Origin: Paraburkholderia panacisoli
Lineage (GTDB): Bacteria; Pseudomonadota; Gammaproteobacteria; Burkholderiales; Burkholderiaceae
Direction of reading: 5' to 3'
Assembly: GCF_008369935.1 (NCBI RefSeq)
Contig: NZ_VTUZ01000014.1
Coordinates: 1-64,000, forward strand
Length of the DNA: 64,000 nucleotides
Part shown: piece after piece, positions 43,812 through 52,313 of the stretch
How positions within the stretch are numbered: the stretch's first letter is position 1
Layout of the letters: each line of letters starts with the position of its first letter
The notes under the pieces: generated by a model
What the model was told of the DNA's origin: nothing
Databases searched by the model: none
What the model saw: only the letters and a program-made list of their open reading frames with translations
Translations under genes and position numbers: made by a program

Positions 43812-44768
43812 GGGCGAGACTGAGGGCGTTGGCGGGTTGTGCTGAATCCGCGTGAGTAGTTGGGTGACCGCCGCGCGGCCCACCACGCGGTTCGCGGCAT
43901 GCAAACGCGCCGCGCTGGTCACAATGTGCAACGCGACGATCTTCGCCGAGCCATCCGTGACACCGTTCGTCCGCACGTCGAGCACCCCGACGACCTCGCC
44001 GTTCAAAAACAGTGCAATACCCATCGCACCCTCAAGCGACACCACCTCCGCGCTGCTCGCCTGTTGCGCAAGCGACGTCACCGTATCCACCCACCCAGCG
44101 GCTGCCGGCTGACGTGCGCACATAGGTGCACTGACTGGCGCGTCGCTGACGACTTCAGGCGCGTGGCTAAAGAGCTGCAACAGGCCTGTTCGATCCTGCT
44201 CCTCCAATGCGGTGCGCAAGCGTTCGACGATGTGCGCATGCACGGCAGGATCTGGACGTTCCAACGGCGCCCCGGCGCGCTGCAAACGCGTCCTGGCGCG
44301 ACGGACGATCTGGCGGCAAGCAGCCGGGGTGCGTTCGAGAATTTTTGCGATCTCCGCGTAGTCGCAATCAAAGGCCTCGTGCAGCACGAAAGCCGCACGC
44401 TCGTCGGGTTTCAGGCGTTCAAGCAGCAGCATTACGCCGTAGGACATTTCCGACGCCCGCACCGCCACTTCTTCCGCCGACGGCGCCGCCTCGTCGAGCC
44501 ACGGTTCCGGCAGCCAACCGCTAGCCTGCGACGCGCGTTCGCGCTGCACGTGCCGCAAACGGTCGATCGCCGTGCGTGTGGCGAGCGTGGTGAGCCAGGC
44601 AGCCGGCGTTTGCACAGCTTGCGTGTCGGCCAGATGCCATTTGAGCCAGACGTCCTGCACCACGTCTTCCGCCTCGGCGCGGCTGCCAAGCATCCGGTAC
44701 GCCAGCGCGAGCAGGCGTGCGCGCACGGCCTCGAAACTGGATGCCTTGTCGATTCCTTCTTCCGTCAT
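43767..44768 (-). CDS. ECF sigma factor of the ECF41/SigJ type with C-terminal SnoaL-like domain
   Basis: A 333-residue sigma factor: region 2 (YRMLGSRAEAEDVVQDVWLKW), the WLPEPW linker typical of ECF41, region 4 (DYAEIAKILERTPAACRQIVRRAR), then about 140 residues of NTF2/SnoaL-like fold that in this group controls activity instead of an anti-sigma factor. The DGGGK motif usual in that domain is not seen; the corresponding place reads VVSDAPVSA. No carboxymuconolactone decarboxylase-type partner gene is adjacent, unlike typical ECF41 loci. GGAGG precedes the ATG. It is read convergently with the EAL gene and overlaps it. Confidence 0.88.
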   Translation of the reverse strand: MTEEGIDKASSFEAVRARLLALAYRMLGSRAEAEDVVQDVWLKWHLADTQAVQTPAAWLTTLATRTAIDRLRHVQRERASQASGWLPEPWLDEAAPSAEEVAVRASEMSYGVMLLLERLKPDERAAFVLHEAFDCDYAEIAKILERTPAACRQIVRRARTRLQRAGAPLERPDPAVHAHIVERLRTALEEQDRTGLLQLFSHAPEVVSDAPVSAPMCARQPAAAGWVDTVTSLAQQASSAEVVSLEGAMGIALFLNGEVVGVLDVRTNGVTDGSAKIVALHIVTSAARLHAANRVVGRAAVTQLLTRIQHNPPTPSVSPSIAMSRDFPVDVYA

Positions 44769-45030
44769 ATGTAGACCTCCAGATCGTGCGGGGTGAAAAA
44801 AGCGCGCCTTGCCTGCCTGCGGATTGTCTAGGCGCTCGCCGTAGTCTGCATCCTTTTCAGCTTGACGCCTGAGCACTCAACGATGTGACAGCGAAACGAA
44901 AAAATATTCCTGTCACGCGGCCGTGCGCCGCTTCGTCAAAGGAGCAACAACCGGCGCATGGGGCGTGCGGTTTTTGAACCGGGCGCGGCTTCCGGGTATT
45001 GGGTGCCGCGCTGTCAATGACGAGAAATCT

Positions 45031-45678
45031 ATGCACTCCAAATATTCATCTGCCACCGGTCTCAGCCTCGTGCCCACTGTGATCGAACAATCAGGGCGCG
45101 GCGAACGGGCTTACGACATCTACTCCCGCCTGCTGCGCGAGCGCATCGTGTTTCTGATCGGCCCGGTCAACGAACAGTCGGCCAGCCTGATTGTCGCGCA
45201 GTTGCTGTTTCTCGAATCCGAGAACCCCGACAAGGATATTTCCTTTTATATCAATTCGCCGGGCGGCTCGGTGTACGACGGCCTCGCGATTTACGACACC
45301 ATGCAGTTCATCAAGCCGGAAGTGTCGACGTTGTGCACAGGCTTTGCCGCGAGCATGGGGACGTTTCTGCTCACTGCGGGTCAGCGCGGCAAACGGTATG
45401 CATTGCCCAACGCGCGCATCATGATTCACCAGCCGTCCGGCGGCAGCCAAGGCACCGCGGCGGACGTCGAGATTCAGGCGAAGGAGGTGCTGTATCTGCG
45501 GGCACGTCTGAATGCAATGATGGCCGAGCGCACCGGGCGCAGCATTGAGGAAATCGTGCGCGACACCGATCGCGACAACTTCATGTCGGCACAGGAGGCA
45601 AAGGGGTATGGATTGATCGACGAGGTGCTGGAAACGCGCGCGGCGCTCGGCGACGTGATTCGTCGCCATGACATGTAG
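45031..45678 (+). CDS. clpP: ATP-dependent Clp protease proteolytic subunit, solitary paralogue
   Basis: Serine peptidase that forms the degradation chamber for ClpA or ClpX. The 215-residue protein has the full catalytic triad S108 (GFAASMG), H133 (MIHQPSGG) and D182 (DTDRDNF). The usual GQAASMG reads GFAASMG. I start at the ATG of MHSKYSS; the upstream in-frame extension has no ribosome-binding site and is not ClpP-like. The housekeeping clpP normally sits between tig and clpX; neither is here, so this is probably a second ClpP. Confidence 0.95.
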   Translation: MHSKYSSATGLSLVPTVIEQSGRGERAYDIYSRLLRERIVFLIGPVNEQSASLIVAQLLFLESENPDKDISFYINSPGGSVYDGLAIYDTMQFIKPEVSTLCTGFAASMGTFLLTAGQRGKRYALPNARIMIHQPSGGSQGTAADVEIQAKEVLYLRARLNAMMAERTGRSIEEIVRDTDRDNFMSAQEAKGYGLIDEVLETRAALGDVIRRHDM

Positions 45679-46064
45679 CGGCGCTGACCGGAGGCTCTTC
45701 AGCGTGGAACACATCAAGCCTTCGGACTTCTGATGCAACACGCCCTCGCAACTCGCAGCGCTCACTGGTGTTTCGTCCGAAAACCCGGCCGGACACTCGA
45801 GCGCGACTCGTCAATCGACTCTTCAATCTTCTGAAAGCGAACTCAATGACCCAGTCAAGCCCGCTCCTCTCAACGCCTTCAGGCACAGCACCCTGTACCC
45901 GCAAACAAAACGGGACCTGGCGCCCACCCTGATCCTTCACGCCATCGGCGGCTTTTCGCCCTCCCCGTCGGTGCGTGCGAAACACAAAAAGTGATCACCT
46001 TCGCTGGAATCGCTATCATGGTCGCGATTCGTCGAATCCGACGATCGCTTCAATGGAGATTCAC
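45679..46064 (+). other. Gene-free gap between clpP and the NYN-LOTUS gene
   Basis: A 386-base gap. A TATCAT hexamer at 46014 is a possible -10 element for the downstream gene. No terminator-like hairpin or gene was recognised. Confidence 0.4.
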
Positions 46065-47516
46065 ATGGCGTCATCCAACGAAACCGTCAGCATGGCGCTA
46101 TTCTGCGACTTTGAAAATGTCGCGCTCGGCGTGCGCGACGCGAAGTACGACAAGTTCGATATCAAGCTGGTGCTCGAACGCCTGCTGCTCAAGGGCAGCA
46201 TCGTCGTGAAGAAAGCGTATTGCGACTGGGATCGCTACAAAAGTTTTAAAGGCGCGATGCACGAGGCCAATTTCGAATTGATCGAAATTCCGCACGTGCG
46301 CCAATCGGGCAAGAATTCAGCCGACATCCGGCTCGTGGTCGACGCGCTCGACCTCTGCTATACGAAATCGCACGTCAATACGTTCGTCATCATCAGCGGC
46401 GATTCGGATTTTTCACCGTTGGTGTCCAAGCTGCGCGAAAACGCCAAGCAGGTGATCGGCGTGGGCGTGCAGCAATCCACGTCGGACTTGCTGATCGCGA
46501 ACTGCGACGAGTTCTTCTTTTACGACGACCTCGTGCGCGAGAGTCAGCGCACGGTCGCCAAACGGGAGTCGGCACGCCCGCAACAGACCGCCCAGCAGGC
46601 TGCCAAGCGCGTGCCCGATGAAGACAAGACCCGGCACAAGGAGGATCTGGAGAAACGCCGCACCAAGGCGGTCGAGATCGCCGTGCAAACGTTCGACGCG
46701 CTTGCATCCGAACGCGGCGACAGCGGCAAGATCTGGGCATCCGTGCTGAAGAACGCGATCAAGCGCCGGAAGCCGGATTTCAACGAGACGTACTACGGAT
46801 TTCGCGCGTTCGGCAACCTGCTCGAAGAGGCGCATGCGCGCGGGCTACTCGAGTTCGGCCGCGACGAAAAGTCCGGTGCGTATGTGTACCGCAGCACGGC
46901 AGCGAACGTGGCTGGAGAAAATGTGAATGAGCCTGCCGAGTCCGAATCGGCTGAACAATTTTATGAGGCACAGGTTGTCGAAACAGTCGTAGCCGAACCG
47001 GGCGGCAAGCACGAGTCGCGTCGCAGGGGCCGTGGCAATCGCAAGGCGGGCCGCGCTCAGCAGGAGGCCGTTCAGGAAGAGCGAACCACGGTCGAGCAGG
47101 ATGGCAACGTGCGACCTTGGGAGGACGACGCGCGTGCGCAGATGTCGTCTGCCGGCGAGCCGGTTGTCGAGCAGTCCGAAGCCGCTTGGTCAGTACAGGA
47201 GCATGCTCGCGCGGAATCGATGAATGATCCGGTCGCGGAACCGGTCGCTGCCGTCCACGAAGACATCAAGAAAGCGGAAGGCGAACAGGCCGAGCGCCGA
47301 AAGACGCGCGCACCGCGTAAAATGGCCGCCAAGAGAGCGAAGAAGAGCACGCCTCGAACGATCGACGACATACCGGAGATCGCCGCGCCGGCTGAAACAC
47401 CAGCGTCGGCGACCGGCGCGGAAGAAGCACCCGTGGTGGCCAGAAAACCAGCGCGTAAAGCCGCGCCGCGCAGCCGTCGTCCGCGCAAGACCGCGGCGAC
47501 AAACGACGCGGAGTGA
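46065..47516 (+). CDS. NYN (LabA/DUF88) ribonuclease-like protein with OST-HTH/LOTUS domain and basic tail
   Basis: A 483-residue predicted RNA-processing protein. Residues 10-160 are a NYN PIN-like nuclease domain with the acidic pocket D15 (FCDFENV), D87 (NSADIRL) and D113/D115 (ISGDSDF). Residues about 200-277 form a LOTUS/OST-HTH domain (GDSGKIWASVLKNAIKRRKPDFNE, ending RGLLEFGR), known to bind RNA. The tail, about 280-483, is disordered: an acidic/Gln section, then Lys/Arg/Ala-rich segments ending APRSRRPRKT. GGAGAT precedes the ATG and a strong terminator follows, so it is a single-gene unit. Target RNA is unknown. Confidence 0.88.
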   Translation: MASSNETVSMALFCDFENVALGVRDAKYDKFDIKLVLERLLLKGSIVVKKAYCDWDRYKSFKGAMHEANFELIEIPHVRQSGKNSADIRLVVDALDLCYTKSHVNTFVIISGDSDFSPLVSKLRENAKQVIGVGVQQSTSDLLIANCDEFFFYDDLVRESQRTVAKRESARPQQTAQQAAKRVPDEDKTRHKEDLEKRRTKAVEIAVQTFDALASERGDSGKIWASVLKNAIKRRKPDFNETYYGFRAFGNLLEEAHARGLLEFGRDEKSGAYVYRSTAANVAGENVNEPAESESAEQFYEAQVVETVVAEPGGKHESRRRGRGNRKAGRAQQEAVQEERTTVEQDGNVRPWEDDARAQMSSAGEPVVEQSEAAWSVQEHARAESMNDPVAEPVAAVHEDIKKAEGEQAERRKTRAPRKMAAKRAKKSTPRTIDDIPEIAAPAETPASATGAEEAPVVARKPARKAAPRSRRPRKTAATNDAE

Positions 47517-47610
47517 GCGGGTCCCATGACGTGCTTCGTCGTGAATGGTGGTGGTGTACAGCGCCGACCATGGCGATGCAGGTGCCCCGAAAACCTGAGA
47601 GTTAAACAGA

Positions 47611-47643
47611 AAGCCCCTACTCATCATGAGCAGGGGCTTTTTT
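47611..47643 (+). terminator. Rho-independent terminator of the NYN-LOTUS gene
   Basis: AAGCCCCT-A-CTC pairs with GAG-C-AGGGGCTT (one mismatch) and is followed by T6. Confidence 0.88.
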
Positions 47644-47987
47644 GTCGCCGCTTCACTGTGTAACCCATCCCGCTGAAGAATCGAATACACCTCATCAGAG
47701 CCACGGAGCTCGAAACCTATTGCCAAGCACGAACAATCCGGAACGCGCCTCTCACGGCGACGCTAACTGATTCGCACGCCTACCGCTCACTCCAGCTTTA
47801 CAGAAAGGAACGTGCGCCGGCCTTCACGATGCGCTCGCCGCAGCCCAAATACCACCGCGCCATTCATCCCGCTCAAATAGACCTTGCCGTGCGAGCGTAC
47901 TGCGATCACTTCCGCATCCTTAAGCTGAAGACACGAAATCTCCAAACCGACCGACCCTCACGATCAGGGTCATCAATACATCAACGA
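47644..47987. other. Gene-free stretch
   Basis: No ribosome-binding site, conserved frame or strong hairpin was recognised. Long readings on the plus strand continue antisense through the lipoprotein gene and are rejected. Confidence 0.45.
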
Positions 47988-48557
47988 TCAATACGGATAA
48001 GGCGCATACATAACCGGCGGCGGTGCCGCATATCCCGGCGGCGGCGCGTAATAGGGCTGCGGCGCAACGTAAACCGGTTGCGGCGCGGCGTAGTAACCAC
48101 GCGGTTGCGCGATCGTGTCGCCCTTCGAGGTCATGCACTGAGCGTAGGCGGCGTCGTAGTGCGCCTGCAAGCCGGCGGCGGAATACTGGGCACCGTTCGC
48201 GCCATTCGCGCCGCCGATCAGCAGCCCGCTGCCCGCCCCAATCGCCGCACCCGCGCCGGCATTGCCGCCCGCTGCGCCGAGCAACGCGCCTATCGCCGCG
48301 CCGCCAAGCGTGCCCAACGCCGCGCTGTTTACGCTATTCGTGGTGGCCGCCTGTGCAGCCCCGGACGAGTTAGTGGAGCGGTATGCGTAGTCACGGCATG
48401 CATAGTCGTTCTGCTGGAACTGGTCGAGCGTTTCGCCGCTGCGCGGCAGCGCGACCACGCTCGGGGCGCTTGGCGGTGCGACTGCGCAGCCGCCGAGCGC
48501 GAGCGCAACAAGGGCAGCCGGTATTGCAATACATATCGATTTGGTGCTGGAGATCAT
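47988..48557 (-). CDS. Glycine-zipper outer-membrane-type lipoprotein
   Basis: A 189-residue protein with a lipoprotein signal peptide and the lipobox LGGC, so it is processed by LspA. The middle is a glycine-zipper (GTLGGAAIGALLGAAGGNAGAGAAIGAGSG), which can insert in membranes. Two cysteines flank it (YACRDYAY, YAQCM), and the end is a Pro/Tyr-rich tail (YYAPPPGYAAPPP). I start at the ATG giving MISSTKS; a TTG ten codons earlier is possible. Role unknown, but such proteins are common in Burkholderia envelopes. Confidence 0.85.
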   Translation of the reverse strand: MISSTKSICIAIPAALVALALGGCAVAPPSAPSVVALPRSGETLDQFQQNDYACRDYAYRSTNSSGAAQAATTNSVNSAALGTLGGAAIGALLGAAGGNAGAGAAIGAGSGLLIGGANGANGAQYSAAGLQAHYDAAYAQCMTSKGDTIAQPRGYYAAPQPVYVAPQPYYAPPPGYAAPPPVMYAPYPY

Positions 48558-48906
48558 GCTGGTGCGCTTCAGAACATTGGAATTCAAACGTTAGGCCAAT
48601 TGATGCTACCTATGGTTACCGGATCGTTACAGAAAGTTTTTCGCGTTGTCGGGCGCGTTGGGCTGGTGGTCGCAAGCTTGCCGAATTCGGCACGACGATT
48701 GCGGGATGTCATATCAGGTAACGCTTGTAAGTGCGTCGGCAATCAAATTCCACGGCACCCCGTCTAGACTCGCATCGAACATTATCGCGCAAGCCACGCA
48801 CCGACGGCGTGGTGCAAGCAATACACGGCTGCGCGACTATACGCGCATTGGCTGAATGCCAGTATCGAGCTTGACTCATGTCCATGATGAAAGGAAGGAG
48901 GACTCA
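48558..48906. other. Divergent intergenic region between lipoprotein and small secreted protein genes
   Basis: A 349-base gap holding the promoters of both genes. I could not place hexamers with confidence and see no gene. Confidence 0.4.
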
Positions 48907-49176
48907 ATGAACCGGCTCGTATGCGCCGTGAGCGTAGGCTGCGCCGTCTGTGTCTCGCCCGTTTTCGCGCAGTCGAATTCGACCCTGCCGAACGACGCGA
49001 TCCAGCAACCGGCGACGACATTTCCAAGCACTGCCATCGCGCAAAATTTCCAATACATGAACCATCCTCCACCTCCGGCACCCGCCAGTTCAGCAGCGCC
49101 CACGGGCGGCGGCCGTGGCCATCGGCATCGACAGATGCCGGCCAATTCCGATAGCAGTACATCGGCGCAACCTTGA
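48907..49176 (+). CDS. Small secreted protein of unknown function
   Basis: An 89-residue protein with a Sec signal peptide (MNRLVCAVSVGCAVCVSPVFAQ) and a mature part rich in Pro, Ser, Asn and Ala, with a short basic GRGHRHR stretch. Its strong ribosome-binding site (GGAAGGAGG) argues that it is real. No family was recognised. Confidence 0.7.
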   Translation: MNRLVCAVSVGCAVCVSPVFAQSNSTLPNDAIQQPATTFPSTAIAQNFQYMNHPPPPAPASSAAPTGGGRGHRHRQMPANSDSSTSAQP

Positions 49177-49373
49177 TCCGTACAGGCAAGATCTGCGCAA
49201 GCGGAAAAAGCTCCACGTGACACAGGATCAGTCATTGCGCCGCAGTTACCAACTGTGACAACTTTGCGTCTAAAGTGGCTTGCTATCTCTAAAAAGAAGA
49301 CGCTTTCGTCATTGCGTCAAGCAGCGGGGGCAAACATCCCGAATCCGCTGATTACCCAAGCCCCAAAAAGAAA

Positions 49374-49397
49374 AAGCCCTCGCGTACGAGGGCTTTC
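49374..49397. terminator. Bidirectional terminator upstream of the sodB 3' end
   Basis: AAAGCCCTCG-CGTA-CGAGGGCTTT, perfect 10-bp stem, preceded by an A-rich run and followed by CATTTTT. It serves the small secreted protein gene on the plus strand and sodB on the minus strand. Nothing else was seen in the 324-base gap. Confidence 0.85.
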
Positions 49398-49500
49398 ATT
49401 TTTCACTGACATTGCCGAACGCCATGACGGCGGGTAGTTCGAAATTGCCCAACTCATTAGGCTATGCCAACTACCCCCATCAACGCGGCAACCAGCAATC

Positions 49501-50079
49501 TCACGCGAAGTTCTTCGCAGCGAATTCCCAGTTGACGATGTTCCAGTACGCTTCAACGAACTTCGGACGCGCATTGCGGTAGTCGATGTAGTACGCGTGT
49601 TCCCACACGTCGATCGTCAGCAGGGCTTTTGCATCCGTGGTCAGCGGCGTAGCGGCGTTGCTCGTCGACACCAGGTCGAGCGAACCGTCGGCCTTCTTCA
49701 CCAGCCATGCCCAGCCCGAACCGAACGTGCCGACCGCGGTCTTCGCGAATTCTTCCTTGAACTTGTCGAACGAACCCCACTTGGCGTTGATCGCGTCAGC
49801 CAGCGCGCCGGTCGGTGCGCCGCCACCTTGCGGCGACAGGCTGTTCCAGAAGAACGTGTGGTTCCACACTTGAGCCGAGTTGTTGAACACGCCGCCCGAC
49901 GACTTCTTGACGATCTCTTCCAGCGACAGGTTCTCGAACTCCGTACCCTTGATCAGATTGTTCAGGTTGGTCACATAAGTCTGGTGATGCTTGCCGTAAT
50001 GAAACTCGAGCGTCTCTTCCGACATGTGCGGAGCGAGTGCGTTTTTCGCGAACGGCAGCGGCGGGAGCGTATGTTCCAT
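49501..50079 (-). CDS. sodB: Superoxide dismutase [Fe]
   Basis: Converts superoxide to hydrogen peroxide and oxygen. The 192-residue protein carries metal ligands H27, H74, D157 and H161 (DVWEHAYYIDY). HHQTYV and FNNSAQVWNHTFFW are typical of the iron type, including the Gln in the second block that hydrogen-bonds the metal water. No signal peptide, so cytoplasmic. Codes on the same strand as xseA and follows it by 219 bases. Confidence 0.97.
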   Translation of the reverse strand: MEHTLPPLPFAKNALAPHMSEETLEFHYGKHHQTYVTNLNNLIKGTEFENLSLEEIVKKSSGGVFNNSAQVWNHTFFWNSLSPQGGGAPTGALADAINAKWGSFDKFKEEFAKTAVGTFGSGWAWLVKKADGSLDLVSTSNAATPLTTDAKALLTIDVWEHAYYIDYRNARPKFVEAYWNIVNWEFAAKNFA

Positions 50080-50298
50080 GGTGCTTTCCTTCTGTCTGTA
50101 TCTGTTGTGGGGGAGTCTGCGGATAACGCTTTAGAACACTCGATTGTAGGCGAGTTGGAATAACCCCGCAAACCAACGGACTTTATGCCCGGCATCGGCA
50201 AACAGGCCGCGCACAAAGCGTAATTAGTGCATTCGCGTTACGTGTGTCGGGCTCATCAGGCAGTCAAAAGTACGGCGCGCGCGGCCGTCGGCGAAGTG

Positions 50299-51678
50299 TC
50301 AGAAACCGTCGGCGAGACGCTCCTGCACATCGGCCAGTGCGATGTCGGCCGAACCTTCGGCGAGGTGCACCGTGAGGCGCCGCCCCGGTTTCAACGACGA
50401 CGGCGCGCGCACCGCCCGGCCGCTGCGTGCATCGATCATGGCCGCATAGCCCCGCTCCAGGGTGCGTTGCGGACTCAGCACCTCGAGCCGCGCGGCAAGC
50501 GTATCGATGCGCGCGACCTGACGTTCATGCTGGCGCAACAGCGCTGCGTCCAGACGTTGCGCGAGATTGCCGAGCCTCGTTTGATGGGCGGCGAGATCCG
50601 GACGCCAGCGCTGCCAGCGCATCTGCAACAGCGAAAAGCGCGCTCGCGCGTCACGCACCGGACGCGCACCCGCCGACGCGAGCCGCACGCTCAATTGCTG
50701 CAGATGCGTGCGTTGCCGCGTCAGACGCTCGGCCGGCGACACGAGCCGGCGCGCGAGCCAGTCGAGTTGCTGCGCGCGCCGCTCCATCATCCTGCCGAAG
50801 CCGCGTGCGAGCGTCGCGTGCCGATGATCGAGATCGCGCAGCAGTAGCACGCGCTGCGGGCTCACCAGCTCGGCGGCGCCGGTCGGCGTCGGCGCACGCA
50901 CGTCGGCGGCGAAATCGGCGATCGTGAAATCGGTTTCGTGACCGACGCCGCTCACCACCGGGATCGCGCTTTCCGCAATCGCGCGGGCCAGCACTTCTTC
51001 GTTGAAGGCCCACAGATCTTCAATCGAGCCGCCGCCGCGGCACACAATCAGCACGTCGACTTCGCGTCGCGCGCTGGCCGCCTCGACCATCGCCGCAAGC
51101 TTGCTGCTGACGCCGACGCCCTGCACCGGCGCCGGATACACGATCACGGGAATGTGCGGCGCGCGGCGCGACAGCGTGGTCAGCACGTCACGCAGCGCCG
51201 CGGCCTGCAACGACGTCACGATGCCAATCGCACGCGGATGAACCGGCAGCGCGCGCTTGCGCTCGGCGGCGAAAAGACCCTCGGCTTCGAGCTGCGCTTT
51301 CAGTCTGAGAAACGCTTCGTACAAGCGCCCCTGACCGGTGCGGCGCACCGCTTCCACGTTCAGTTGCAACTCGCCGCGCGGCTCGTACATCGTGACGAGC
51401 GCGCGCACTTCGATGCGGTCGCCTTCGCGCGGCGTGAACTCCGCGTACTGCGCACGGCCGCGGAACATCACACAACGCATCTGCGCCTGCGCGTCCTTGA
51501 TCGAGAAATACCAGTGGCCGCTCGCCGCGCGCGTGAAGTTCGACACTTCACCCGCCACCCAGACAAGCGGAAACGAGCGTTCGAGCATCGTGCCGATCGC
51601 GCGATTGAGCGCGGAAACGGGAACGACGACTTCACCGCCGGGCACCGCCGACGAGGAAAAGGGACTTTCGGGATTCAT
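50299..51678 (-). CDS. xseA: Exodeoxyribonuclease VII large subunit
   Basis: Catalytic subunit of the single-strand exonuclease ExoVII. The 459-residue protein has the N-terminal OB-fold (VVVPVSALNRAIG...WVAGEVSNF), the catalytic domain with CRGGGSIEDLWAFNEE and SGVGHETDFTIADFAAD, a long coiled-coil region (about 290-410), and a C-terminal closing segment. xseB is not adjacent, as usual in this group. I chose the ATG giving MNPESPF; longer readings upstream run through the palindromic intergenic region. Confidence 0.96.
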   Translation of the reverse strand: MNPESPFSSSAVPGGEVVVPVSALNRAIGTMLERSFPLVWVAGEVSNFTRAASGHWYFSIKDAQAQMRCVMFRGRAQYAEFTPREGDRIEVRALVTMYEPRGELQLNVEAVRRTGQGRLYEAFLRLKAQLEAEGLFAAERKRALPVHPRAIGIVTSLQAAALRDVLTTLSRRAPHIPVIVYPAPVQGVGVSSKLAAMVEAASARREVDVLIVCRGGGSIEDLWAFNEEVLARAIAESAIPVVSGVGHETDFTIADFAADVRAPTPTGAAELVSPQRVLLLRDLDHRHATLARGFGRMMERRAQQLDWLARRLVSPAERLTRQRTHLQQLSVRLASAGARPVRDARARFSLLQMRWQRWRPDLAAHQTRLGNLAQRLDAALLRQHERQVARIDTLAARLEVLSPQRTLERGYAAMIDARSGRAVRAPSSLKPGRRLTVHLAEGSADIALADVQERLADGF

Positions 51679-52313
51679 GCGAGGGAGGTATCTGTGACTG
51701 GCCGGACAGACGATAGACCGAGTGGCCAGCGGCGTCCAGCGTAGTCGCTGGATTATTAAAAGTGTCCACATGGCGGGACCCGCCAGACGAATTCCGCCAA
51801 ATCGCCCGCCAAACCCCATAAACACCAATCATGTCCTTGATTTATATGGTGTTTATATCTCGCCAATGGTAACGATTGCCGATACGGAAGGCTCGCCACG
51901 GCCCTCCCAGCCCATTGGACAGAAGGTTCTCCACAAAGTTATCCACAGGGCATGAGGAGCGTTGCAAGCCACGGCTCGTCGGTATGCGCGCGCCGCACGA
52001 CTTGCCGGGCGGCACGCCCGCGCGCTAGAGTGGCGGGTTCGACGGCATGTCGCGCGGCCGCCGGGCGCGCTGTTGCCGCGACGGCGCGGCAATGGCACGG
52101 CAACTGCATGGCAACTTCGTACGCACCCCGCGCGCCGCATTTTCACGAGCGTCACGAGCGCGCCAAACGCCGCGCTGCCCGATTTTTCGCTTCACTTTCG
52201 ATTGTCCGGAGGATCGCGTTGATGCTGACCCCGCGTATTGCGCATGGCGCCTCCACGCCGCCGCGCCGCCCCTTGCTGGCGAACGGCGTGCCGCTCATCC
52301 GGGCGACTTGCCC
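51679..52313. other. 635-base gene-free region with palindromes and DnaA-box-like sites
   Basis: Contains TGGCGGG-A-CCCGCCA (51771-51785), the 10-bp inverted repeat ATAAACACCA / TGGTGTTTAT with a 19-base loop (51818-51856), and two direct repeats resembling DnaA boxes, TTCTCCACA (51927) and TTATCCACA (51939, perfect). From about 51960 on the sequence is GC-rich without structure I can interpret. I recognise no protein gene; the exbB/exbD pair that I recall between xseA and lpxK in related genomes is not here. Confidence 0.6.

Noticed and set aside
47829..48767. 312-codon plus-strand frame through the lipoprotein gene
   Set aside because: Arg-rich antisense reading; the minus strand has a signal peptide and lipobox.
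51927..51947. Possible chromosomal replication origin
   Set aside because: Only two DnaA-box-like sites, without dnaA, dnaN, gyrB or rpmH nearby.
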